Origin: an uncultured Alphaproteobacteria bacterium
Lineage (GTDB): Bacteria; Pseudomonadota; Alphaproteobacteria; RF32; CAG-239
Length of the DNA: 47,856 nucleotides
Direction of reading: 5' to 3'
NCBI GenBank assembly: GCA_944392265.1
Contig: CALXWC010000013.1
Location: 1-47,856 of the forward strand
A model generated the notes under the pieces. That model saw nothing but the letters and a program-made list of their open reading frames with translations. It made no database searches and was not told the origin of the DNA. A program made the translations under genes and the position numbers. Shown piece after piece: positions 41,785-47,856 of this stretch (its first letter is position 1; each line of letters begins with the position of its first letter).

Positions 41785-42963
41785 CTATTTCAGATTTTCT
41801 TCCACTTCGTCATAGCCGACAACTTGCTTGTCTGAAGCCACGACGTAAGTCAACGGCGTTGAGAAGATATCCTGAGCAATCTCTTGCACATTGCGAGCAG
41901 AAACACGCCATGTTGCAATGATTCTCTCATCGATATCATACATTTTTTCACGGCCCAAAATTTGCCAGGCAGTTTCAACCGAAGCATCGTTTGCAGATGC
42001 AAACTTGAACAGTTTTTCGGTCATAGCCCACTGGCGGGCAGACTCCAAAGCACCTTCCGACAATGGCTCGTTTTTGAGCTTCTGAACAATACCGATGACA
42101 ACATCAACGATATCATTCAAGTTTACGTCCGGCTGCCATGTTTCAACAGAGATACGCAATGTACGCATCCCACCAAAATAACCGGCAATCTTGAGTTCCG
42201 GTTTGGCCTCCATTGACGCAAAAGCTCTCTCGAGTTGACCGTTCAAGGCAGACATCAGAACGTTAGCCTCGCTCACACCAGAAAGATTTGTCACATCCCA
42301 ACCGAACATAACTCTCTGGTAGTCACCGTTTGAAGCAATCTGCTCAAAGCCACCTGTATACAGCTCATTGTCAGCTTTGTAGCGCTTTCCTTCCGGAACA
42401 TCTGCAAAGAATTCTTTGGCCAGTTCTTCGGCATCAGACTTCTTTGGCTTTTCTCCGGCAACACATACGACCAAGTTCTTTCCGGTATAGTACTTCTCGT
42501 GTAAAGCCTTGAGGTCTTCCACCGTCACAGCCTTAACCGCAGCGATATATTCCTCCGTATTCCACACAAGCTGGTGTTTTGAGAACGCCACGTGCTTGTA
42601 AGCCAATTTTGACTGACGAGCCGGCATTTTTGCCAAAAGTTCCGTTCTTTCGATTGTGTCTGCTTTTGCCTGCTCCAACAACTCTTCAGACAACTCCGGA
42701 GCTTTCACCAAATTGGCCATCTTCTCCATTGTCTCTTTCAAGTTTTCTTTTGCACATCCGGTGAGGAAGGTAGTAATTGTTCCGCCATACACAGCCTGCA
42801 CAAAAGGAGCCTGAAGCATAAGGACTTTTTCAAAAAGAGCAGCGATACCGAGCTTAGGCTCGTTAATGTGTCCGACATTCACAGTCACTGATACTGTATA
42901 AACACTTGCACCATTTGATGCCAAAGCCACTCTCATTCCGTTCTTAATAACTAATGTTTCCAT
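41785..42963 (-). CDS. Peptidase M16-fold protein without the zinc motif
   Basis: 392 residues with M16 (pitrilysin/MPP) architecture. There is an N-terminal strand LVIKNGMRVALASNGASVYTVSVTVNVGHINEP, a helix region, YGGTITTFLTGCAKENLKETMEKMANLV, and a C-terminal half starting near residue 195 (FEQIASNGDYQRVMFGWDV). Where active enzymes have HxxEH, this protein reads ALFEKVL, so both zinc histidines are replaced and catalysis is not expected. It may act as a non-catalytic subunit like the MPP alpha or second M16 partner, but no active partner is in the window. Higher GC than neighbours; own consensus promoter; no Shine-Dalgarno site. Confidence 0.75.
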   Translation of the reverse strand: METLVIKNGMRVALASNGASVYTVSVTVNVGHINEPKLGIAALFEKVLMLQAPFVQAVYGGTITTFLTGCAKENLKETMEKMANLVKAPELSEELLEQAKADTIERTELLAKMPARQSKLAYKHVAFSKHQLVWNTEEYIAAVKAVTVEDLKALHEKYYTGKNLVVCVAGEKPKKSDAEELAKEFFADVPEGKRYKADNELYTGGFEQIASNGDYQRVMFGWDVTNLSGVSEANVLMSALNGQLERAFASMEAKPELKIAGYFGGMRTLRISVETWQPDVNLNDIVDVVIGIVQKLKNEPLSEGALESARQWAMTEKLFKFASANDASVETAWQILGREKMYDIDERIIATWRVSARNVQEIAQDIFSTPLTYVVASDKQVVGYDEVEENLK

Positions 42964-43014
42964 AACCTAAATTTTTAAAATATATTTATAATAATTAACT
43001 AACACATCATCAGC

Positions 43015-43041
43015 AGTATAACCTTTTTTCTATTTTGTCAA
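43015..43041 (-). promoter_or_regulatory. Promoter of the M16-like gene
   Basis: On the minus strand TTGACA (43036-43041), 15-base spacer, TATACT (43015-43020). Confidence 0.6.
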
Positions 43042-43062
43042 TACTTTTTTAACTTTTGGTCT

Positions 43063-43095
43063 AAAAAAAAGGAGTTTTTTCAAACTCCCTTTTTT
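43063..43095 (-). terminator. Terminator of the Cys-rich secreted protein gene
   Basis: AAAAGGAGTTT / AAACTCCCTTTT stem with one mismatch and minus-strand T tract. Confidence 0.7.
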
Positions 43096-43098
43096 CTT

Positions 43099-43428
43099 TT
43101 ATCGACACGGAAATTCCGGTGATATGCAAGTCCCCTTACAATCATACAAAAATCTGTTTGGCGGGCAAACACATTTTTGGTTAACACAAACCTTTCCGCC
43201 CTTGCACGACGGGTTACACCTGTTGGCTTCGGGGCACCCCCAACATAAGATTCCTTGATAGGTTACATAAGTTGGATTTTTACACATTTTGGGATATGTT
43301 GCCGTCCGCCCTATCTCCCAACATTTTGCATCGAGTCTTTTTTGGTTTGCTCTCAAGCCGGACATATTTGCCGCCTGCAAATCGGCAACACTCAAAAGTA
43401 AAGCAACTATGCTAAAAAAGATTCTCAT
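43099..43428 (-). CDS. Secreted Cys-rich small protein, unknown function
   Basis: 109 residues with an N-terminal signal peptide (FFSIVALLLSVADLQAANM, likely cleavage after AQA/LQA near residue 20). The mature part has twelve Cys, in pairs such as CWGCPEANRCNPSC, CVNQKCVCPPN and DCKGTC; this looks like a disulfide-stabilised, EGF- or knottin-like fold. No catalytic residues seen. The ATG overlaps the stop of the upstream META-domain lipoprotein (TAATG), so they are co-translated. Confidence 0.7.
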   Translation of the reverse strand: MRIFFSIVALLLSVADLQAANMSGLRANQKRLDAKCWEIGRTATYPKMCKNPTYVTYQGILCWGCPEANRCNPSCKGGKVCVNQKCVCPPNRFLYDCKGTCISPEFPCR

Positions 43429-43820
43429 TATTTTTCAGCAACTGTTCCAACTTCTTCAAAAACCAAGTTTTGGCCGTCTGTAGTTTTCAAGGTCAAGCTC
43501 TTATCTTCCAAAACAAAAGAATTTACTTTTGGCAAAGTCATCAAATATTGGCTTTCAGCTTTCATCAAATTTTCCGGACCGGCCATCATGGTTGCACCGG
43601 CTGGGCCAAATTTAATATTATTACCGTCTAACTCATATTTACCAAAATAGTTATTAATAACTTTTCCAAAAAAGCGATTCTCTTTTGCATCAAAAGCCAA
43701 GGTAATTTCAGCCTTATTAGCCGCATCGTTCATTTTATATTCTTTACCCTTAAAAGAATTTTCTTTGGCAGCGCAAGCTGTAATCAACAATGCAGCCATA
43801 ACACTCAATATTTTTTTCAT
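43428..43820 (-). CDS. META-domain (HslJ-like) lipoprotein
   Basis: 130 residues from the ATG at 43820, with an AAGGAGA site. Signal peptide with lipobox LITAC. The mature domain follows the META/HslJ pattern: ITLAFDAKENRFFGKVINNYFGKYEL, IKFGPAGATMMAGPENLMKAESQYL, VNSFVLEDKSLTLKTTDGQNLVFEEV. In E. coli HslJ-type proteins are heat-inducible outer-membrane-associated proteins tied to novobiocin resistance. The upstream frame to 43919 lies over the leader and is not used. First gene of a two-gene unit with the Cys-rich protein. Confidence 0.8.
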   Translation of the reverse strand: MKKILSVMAALLITACAAKENSFKGKEYKMNDAANKAEITLAFDAKENRFFGKVINNYFGKYELDGNNIKFGPAGATMMAGPENLMKAESQYLMTLPKVNSFVLEDKSLTLKTTDGQNLVFEEVGTVAEK

Positions 43821-43906
43821 ATGTTCTCTCCTTAAGTTAAAAACTATAATTGTTATATCACATATTCCCAAACATAACAGAGATTTATTTTTCTTGTGAA
43901 AAAAAC

Positions 43907-43935
43907 TTGTTTTAGACAAAAAAATATGATATAAA
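43907..43935 (+). promoter_or_regulatory. Promoter of the 43964 gene
   Basis: TTGTTT (43907-43912), 17-base spacer, TATAAA (43930-43935), 28 bases before the ATG. Confidence 0.5.
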
Positions 43936-43963
43936 ATTATTAGAAACCAATTATTAAAAGATT

Positions 43964-44563
43964 ATGAAGAGTGTAAAAATTAAATCAGATCGTTTAGCAT
44001 TCAGAGATGCTAGTCTGATTCTGGGAGAAAAATTGAAGGTCGTCAAAATTTCTTTTGAGCAAGCTATGGCTTTCAGAAGAAATAAATTTTCTTCTTTTGA
44101 AGAAATGGCTGCTTATTATGGCAACCAAATTCTCAAAGAAGGAGAGTTTTACAAGGGCTACGTTGCCCTCTACCGTTCTTATAAACAAGAGGTAATATAT
44201 CTAGACGGGATATTAACGAAAGTAAAATCAGAAGGAATAAATGAGTTCTTTATGCCGTATCATGATATTCAAGCGGCAAAAGAAGGCATCCTTTGGAAGA
44301 TTGAGTATCCGGCAAACCGCAAGCAAGGCTCGTTCCGTTATGTCTGGAACTTTGGAGATTGCAGCTTTGACGCTTGGATTACTTATCTTCAAGGTCTTGG
44401 AAAACTCCCCAAAGAGGACGCCGAGAAGAAATCTGAAGGCATAAAAGAAAAGCTCATTCAGTCTTTGATTACTAATTCATCAGCTGAACTGAGTGATGAA
44501 GAATTTCTGGTGGTACAAAGCTACGCACCGGATTACTTCAGATTATTTTTTTCTGAAGTTTAA
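43964..44563 (+). CDS. Unknown soluble protein, tandem paralogue 1 (199 aa)
   Basis: No signal peptide or membrane segment. It shares with the next gene the order LKVVKISFEQAMAF, FSSFEEMAAYY, ILKEGEFYKGYVALYRS, VIYLDGILTK, GILWKIEYPA, WNFGDCSF, and a C-terminal KEKLIQSLITNSSAELSDEEF. I recognise no family. Own promoter, no Shine-Dalgarno site, own terminator: the same expression layout as the A/B/C genes. Confidence 0.65.
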   Translation: MKSVKIKSDRLAFRDASLILGEKLKVVKISFEQAMAFRRNKFSSFEEMAAYYGNQILKEGEFYKGYVALYRSYKQEVIYLDGILTKVKSEGINEFFMPYHDIQAAKEGILWKIEYPANRKQGSFRYVWNFGDCSFDAWITYLQGLGKLPKEDAEKKSEGIKEKLIQSLITNSSAELSDEEFLVVQSYAPDYFRLFFSEV

Positions 44564-44566
44564 CAA

Positions 44567-44601
44567 GAAAACCCTGCCGGCTTGTTGCTGACAGGGTTTT
44601 T
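44567..44601 (+). terminator. Terminator of the 43964 gene
   Basis: AAACCCTG (44568-44575) / CAGGGTTT (44592-44599) stem and T tract. Confidence 0.75.
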
Positions 44602-44617
44602 GTTTGTAAAACAACTC

Positions 44618-44647
44618 TTGATTAAAATAAAATTCGTAATATATATT
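44618..44647 (+). promoter_or_regulatory. Promoter of the 44687 gene
   Basis: TTGATT (44618-44623), 18-base spacer, TATATT (44642-44647). Confidence 0.5.
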
Positions 44648-44686
44648 AAAGCTACAAAAACAATTATTTACTAAAACCCTACTATT

Positions 44687-45292
44687 ATGAAAACAATCAA
44701 AATTATTCTGCAAGATTTGGCTGTTGATAAAGCTGATTTAAGAATCGGCCATGAATTAAAAGCTCTTAAACTCTCATTTGAACAAGCCATGTCTTATGAA
44801 AAAACATTTTCTTCCTTTGAAGAAATGTGTCAACATTACCCAGATGCAAATGTGTTACAAGAAGGTGAATACTATCACGGTTATCTTTTGATATTTTATT
44901 CCGCACGACATCAACAGATTGTTTACCTCAACGGCATGTTAAACAAATGTACCGATGAAGAAAAACACCATGATGATGATATTGCCATCAGAGATGCCGC
45001 TCATAATGGAATATTATACGAAATATCCCACCCTTCTCATCATGTAAAAGGACATTGCGACAACATTTGGTCTTTTGGAAAATGTTCTTATGCATCCACT
45101 GTTGTTGAAATGCAAAGACATCAAGGCCTTTCAATAAACATTAATGCAAAAAAAACAGAAAAAAATTTGAAAGAGAAACTAAAAGCTGCTTTGCTTAACC
45201 ACTCTTTCACCTGCGAACTGACAGATGAAGAATACACCGTATTGATGCATCATTGCCCAAGCAGAAATTCTATGTTCACACTTATCGAGTAA
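44687..45292 (+). CDS. Unknown soluble protein, tandem paralogue 2 (201 aa)
   Basis: Paralogue of the preceding gene along its full length: LKALKLSFEQAMSY, FSSFEEMCQHY, VLQEGEYYHGYLLIFYS, IVYLNGMLNK, GILYEISHPS, WSFGKCSYAS, and LKEKLKAALLNHSFTCELTDEEY. It is richer in His (several HH pairs) than copy 1. Function unknown. Separate promoter and terminator suggest independent control of the two copies. Confidence 0.65.
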   Translation: MKTIKIILQDLAVDKADLRIGHELKALKLSFEQAMSYEKTFSSFEEMCQHYPDANVLQEGEYYHGYLLIFYSARHQQIVYLNGMLNKCTDEEKHHDDDIAIRDAAHNGILYEISHPSHHVKGHCDNIWSFGKCSYASTVVEMQRHQGLSININAKKTEKNLKEKLKAALLNHSFTCELTDEEYTVLMHHCPSRNSMFTLIE

Positions 45293-45298
45293 AATCAT

Positions 45299-45339
45299 AA
45301 AAAAAGAGAAAGTCTATTAAAGAACTTTCTCTTTTTTTA
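45299..45339. terminator. Bidirectional terminator between the 44687 and 45341 genes
   Basis: AAAAAGAGAAAGT (45301-45313) / ACTTTCTCTTTTT (45324-45336) perfect stem with A and T tracts. Confidence 0.8.
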
Positions 45340-45340
45340 T

Positions 45341-45853
45341 TTATCTATCCTTTTCTTGGGATTGTATATTCATATTTTGTTTTTCATCTTGATTTTTAGG
45401 AAATGAAATATATGTTTTGTATAATTTTTCTCCCTGTATTCCCATAAATGTTTCTTTTTCAGTTAAATTAATCATATTTAATAGGCTTAAGCGTTTAAGC
45501 AACGCATAAGAAGTATCCTTTCTTGTTTCAGCCTCCCAAGTACCTCCTACTTCTTTCATATGGTTTAACAATTCAAACAATAGCTTTTTAGAAAATCTTC
45601 TATAATCGGGAGCAACAGCTACGTCATGAATATGTTTTGCCGCATCAGAATATAACGCATAACCTACAACTTCGTTTTGATAATTTTTCAATAACATAAA
45701 TTGAGAATTTTTATCTTTTTCTCTAAACTCTGCTTTCCAATTATATGAAAGATCTCCAACCTTTACTATTTTCATAGATAATGTTTGAACTGAAGATAAA
45801 ATTTTAGGCAAATCATCAACCACATAATCAGCCAATTCCACCAAGATATGCAA
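45341..45853 (-). CDS. GNAT-like acetyltransferase, 5' end uncertain
   Basis: The open frame of about 170 codons begins with TTG at 45853; the first in-frame ATG is at 45775 (about 144 residues). The core FMLLKNYQNEVVGYALYSD, HDVAVAPDYRRFSKKLLFELLNHM and the following TWEAETRKDTSYALLKRLSLLNM resemble the GNAT acetyl-CoA-binding motif A and B, in a somewhat weak form (VAPDYRRFSKKLL for the usual R/Q-x-x-G-x-G/A). No ribosome site supports either start, so the gene may be 5'-truncated or degenerate. Substrate unknown. Confidence 0.45.
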   Translation of the reverse strand: MHILVELADYVVDDLPKILSSVQTLSMKIVKVGDLSYNWKAEFREKDKNSQFMLLKNYQNEVVGYALYSDAAKHIHDVAVAPDYRRFSKKLLFELLNHMKEVGGTWEAETRKDTSYALLKRLSLLNMINLTEKETFMGIQGEKLYKTYISFPKNQDEKQNMNIQSQEKDR

Positions 45854-46244
45854 TAGCCGATATAATGACTAAATTGAAAAGCCAATCTTCCTCACAAATA
45901 AGAGCCTAGTTTACATGGCTTAGTAAAGTATATTTTAAAGAAAATATATTTTAATCACAGGATACTTCGTCAGTAGTTTGGCTTAGATGAAGATAAAATC
46001 AAACATTATATAGAATTTTAAGAACAACCGTATTTAATCCAGATCCGTTTGGATCTGTAAAGAAAAGGCACCTTTTGGGGCCTTTTCTTAGAACCTACTG
46101 TTTTTTGGAATATTTATTAATAGTTACTATCTGTTCACTAGTGAATTAATAACCTACTCACATCTTAAGTCTTACTTTATCATAAAGTTTGATAATAAAG
46201 CATCCATCTTTACAACCAAAATTGTACTAAATACAAATTTAACA
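45854..46244. other. Gene-free region with hairpins
   Basis: About 390 bases with no supported coding frame. It contains two adjacent hairpins (46041-46089) and a perfect 12-base palindrome TTCACTAGTGAA (46134-46145). A small RNA or a decayed gene is possible. Confidence 0.45.
46041..46089. terminator. Two adjacent hairpins, possible terminator
   Basis: AGATCC-GTTT-GGATCT (46041-46056) followed by AAGAAAAGGC / GCCTTTTCTT (46060-46089). There is no gene immediately upstream on either strand, so which transcript they would end is unclear. Confidence 0.45.
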
Positions 46245-47636
46245 TTAATTAAAGCATTCTATACTCCAATTTTTCCGTCCTGACAAATGTTTTACAACCC
46301 AAAAATTTTTATAGTTTACTCTAGTATTTACAAACATGTGATCCATCATTTCTCGATGGTGTTTCCACATTACAAAAGCAAAGCTTGTTTGATCTCGTTT
46401 GCTAAAATTTATTAACATATTCCACCAATCATTCATAATATCTATTATTTCTTGAGAATGATGTTTTCGGTAAAGAATATTATTTTCTCCTAAACCATAT
46501 TGATCAGGAAAGTTTTTTTGTTTTAAAAACTCTTTCTGCTTTAAAAAAGCTTTTTTATCGTCCTCACTAAATCTAGGACTATTCATTAAAGCATCTATTT
46601 CTTGATAAATACAATTTCTATTAAAATGTATGGGAAACAATAAATCTTTTCCTTTTTCTTCAATGAGATCAAATAAATAAGATGTTAAAATGTTTATATT
46701 TGCATCAATATATATACTCTCATCGTAATCAGGAAAAAGAATATGAGGATGTAGTTTATGCCAACGATTATTACGAGTTGCATCCAGATTATTAAACCTA
46801 AGAGGTTCAATTTTCCAAATTCCATGTTTCTTTTGTTGAATTAATTCATTATTGTCTGTGAAACAAATGTAATCCCATTCATCATTTATAAAATAATGAT
46901 TTATAAGGTTATCATAATTATTTATAATACAAGTATAAACAACCTTTTTATTTTTATGTTTTTTTCTCCAGTATTCATCGATTTTTGACTGAGCAAGATG
47001 CCATACATTATATTCAAACTGATAACCATCAAAACGAGCAAAATTCAAAAAATAAATTAACGGATTCATATTATAATATGTAGGATGATAATATACAAAT
47101 TTATTTGAAGGCCATTGTTTTTGTTTCCATCCCTCTTGCAAATAATAATCCAATGGAGAACTATTTTTGTTTTTAGCCAACCAAACTTTATAACCATCAT
47201 AATATCTAGATAAAAAGTAGTTTTCATCCCATAATTGAGAATTTAAAATATCCATTCTATCTATTAAATATTTGGTATCAATTATTGATGCTTCTATTTT
47301 ATTAGAATCATTATTTATATTTTTCTTTTCTTTTCGATTCTGCAAATATAGATGAAATAAAGGACACCAATTTTTTTCAAGCAATTCAGAGTGCTTTCTG
47401 ATATAATCATTTGTATCAAATTTAGCACTAGGATTTCGTCTTTCTTTCCATCCGTATTTCACATAATGTTTGGCAGCACTTATCCTACTAACCTTAACAT
47501 CTGGATTTTTCTCTAAATACCATTTTTCATCAAAAAATTCTGATTTTTTAACAATTTCAATTTGCCTTTTTTCATTATATTTTTTTTCTGTAATTAATCG
47601 AAGAATTCTTGCAATTTTCAAAAGTATTATATTCAT
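46245..47636 (-). CDS. Glycosyltransferase-like protein (DUF616 type) with N-terminal repeats
   Basis: 463 residues from the ATG at 47636 (AAGGTAGGG upstream). N-terminal region (about 30-220) holds repeated units of the form FFDEKWYLEKNPDV ... AAKHYVKYGWKERRNPSAKFD, seen again as WDENYFLSRY ... PLDYYLQEGWKQKQWPSNKF, common in surface-polysaccharide glycosyltransferases. The C-terminal half matches the DUF616/TOD1-type domain: VVYTCIINNYDNL, WDYICFTDN, WKIEPLRFNNLDATRNNRWHKL split over several strands, and DYDESIYIDANI, where the D-x-N may bind metal-nucleotide sugar. Probably makes capsule or O-antigen sugars. Its codons are even more A/T-rich than the rest. Confidence 0.75.
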   Translation of the reverse strand: MNIILLKIARILRLITEKKYNEKRQIEIVKKSEFFDEKWYLEKNPDVKVSRISAAKHYVKYGWKERRNPSAKFDTNDYIRKHSELLEKNWCPLFHLYLQNRKEKKNINNDSNKIEASIIDTKYLIDRMDILNSQLWDENYFLSRYYDGYKVWLAKNKNSSPLDYYLQEGWKQKQWPSNKFVYYHPTYYNMNPLIYFLNFARFDGYQFEYNVWHLAQSKIDEYWRKKHKNKKVVYTCIINNYDNLINHYFINDEWDYICFTDNNELIQQKKHGIWKIEPLRFNNLDATRNNRWHKLHPHILFPDYDESIYIDANINILTSYLFDLIEEKGKDLLFPIHFNRNCIYQEIDALMNSPRFSEDDKKAFLKQKEFLKQKNFPDQYGLGENNILYRKHHSQEIIDIMNDWWNMLINFSKRDQTSFAFVMWKHHREMMDHMFVNTRVNYKNFWVVKHLSGRKNWSIECFN

Positions 47637-47781
47637 AGCCCTACCTTTTTTATTAATCTTCAAAACAAATCTATCAATGCCCTGCAAAAACAATACTGTA
47701 CCATAATACAGGCGCGGAATTATTATTTTTTATTACAAAGTGATCTCAAACCATCCTGTAACAATCATCAAGGCCCCACAG

Positions 47782-47856
47782 TTATTTCAGCTGAGTTTTG
47801 TACAAAGAAGCATAAATAGAATTTTCTTTATTCATAAGTTCTTCATGTGTACCTTG
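47782..47856 (-). CDS. ABC exporter ATP-binding C-terminus (partial)
   Basis: The last 24 codons of a gene entering from the right: QGTHEELMNKENSIYASLYK and four more residues. GTHEEL followed by a Y-x-x-L segment is the typical end of MsbA/HlyB-type exporters (the G-x-H-x-E-L after the H-loop). Which exporter cannot be told. Confidence 0.75.
   Translation of the reverse strand, partial: QGTHEELMNKENSIYASLYKTQLK

Noticed and set aside
45854-45960. Minus-strand hydrophobic peptide (WLFNLVIISAIAYLGGIG) overlapping the start of the GNAT-like gene
   Set aside because: It has no start codon, is only about 25 codons between stops and overlaps another frame; likely chance.

Overview
The window is about 48 kb of low-GC bacterial chromosome (mostly A/T-rich codons). 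It looks like an alphaproteobacterium. The evidence is a CcrM-type GANTC adenine methyltransferase with its C-terminal extension, an flgB-flgC-fliE cluster next to a free-standing FlhB C-terminal-like protein, an rpiB-glyA...nrdR-nusB neighbourhood, and ThyX instead of ThyA. A reduced, host-associated Rhodospirillales-like lineage is my inference; no rRNA gene is present to settle it.

Layout. 1-4.6 kb: end of alaS, a membrane protein resembling the N-terminal half of LTA-synthase-type enzymes, a CTP-type lipid kinase, a small unknown protein, and divergent dut/thyX. 4.6-9.6 kb: an ArsB/NhaD-type permease inside an accessory array of short membrane proteins from three families (A, B and C). 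Several of these have their own near-consensus promoter and terminator, and a tandem duplication has left a gene remnant. 9.7-12.9 kb: a 55-residue YjfB-like protein, two small unknown genes, glmM and fmt. 13-16.2 kb: a putative zincin, a GC-rich DHH-like phosphoesterase with a long leader, and def. 16.3-21.2 kb: murF-nrdR-nusB, a WG-repeat lipoprotein and rpiB-glyA. 21.4-21.6 kb: tRNA-Cys and tRNA-Asn. 21.8-28.5 kb: ROK kinase, MarC, TerC, an EptA/MCR-type phosphoethanolamine transferase and nagA-nagB. 28.5-32.7 kb: a small lipoprotein, a SIMPL-domain protein with a cysteine-packed cytoplasmic tail, a COG2509 flavoprotein and four tiny membrane proteins. 33-34.7 kb: flagellar fliE, flgC, flgB and an FhlB-like gene. 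34.7-41.6 kb: an RsmB-like methylase, a DUF1653 protein, rlmE, two tandem Ppx/GppA genes, ccrM, an unknown gene and rnhB. 41.8-45.9 kb: an M16-fold protein without its zinc motif, a Cys-rich secreted protein and a META-domain lipoprotein, a tandem pair of unknown paralogues and a GNAT-like protein. 46-47.9 kb: a DUF616-type glycosyltransferase and the last 24 codons of an ABC exporter, suggesting a surface-polysaccharide locus continuing to the right.

How genes work together. dut and thyX jointly supply dUMP/dTMP. The ROK kinase with nagA and nagB could carry amino sugars to fructose-6-phosphate, while glmM draws in the opposite direction toward UDP-GlcNAc; murF and the surface genes use that material. 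EptA-type enzymes release diacylglycerol, which a DAG/polyprenol kinase could recycle. murF, nrdR, nusB and def form one compact run.

The least explained material is the A/B/C array (4.6-9.6 kb), the metallothionein-like tail on the SIMPL protein, the permuted DHH-like gene, and several structured intergenic elements. Two styles of translation start coexist: housekeeping genes with clear Shine-Dalgarno sites, and accessory membrane or lipoprotein genes with A/T-rich leaders lacking one. All calls come from reading the sequence; no database search was run.
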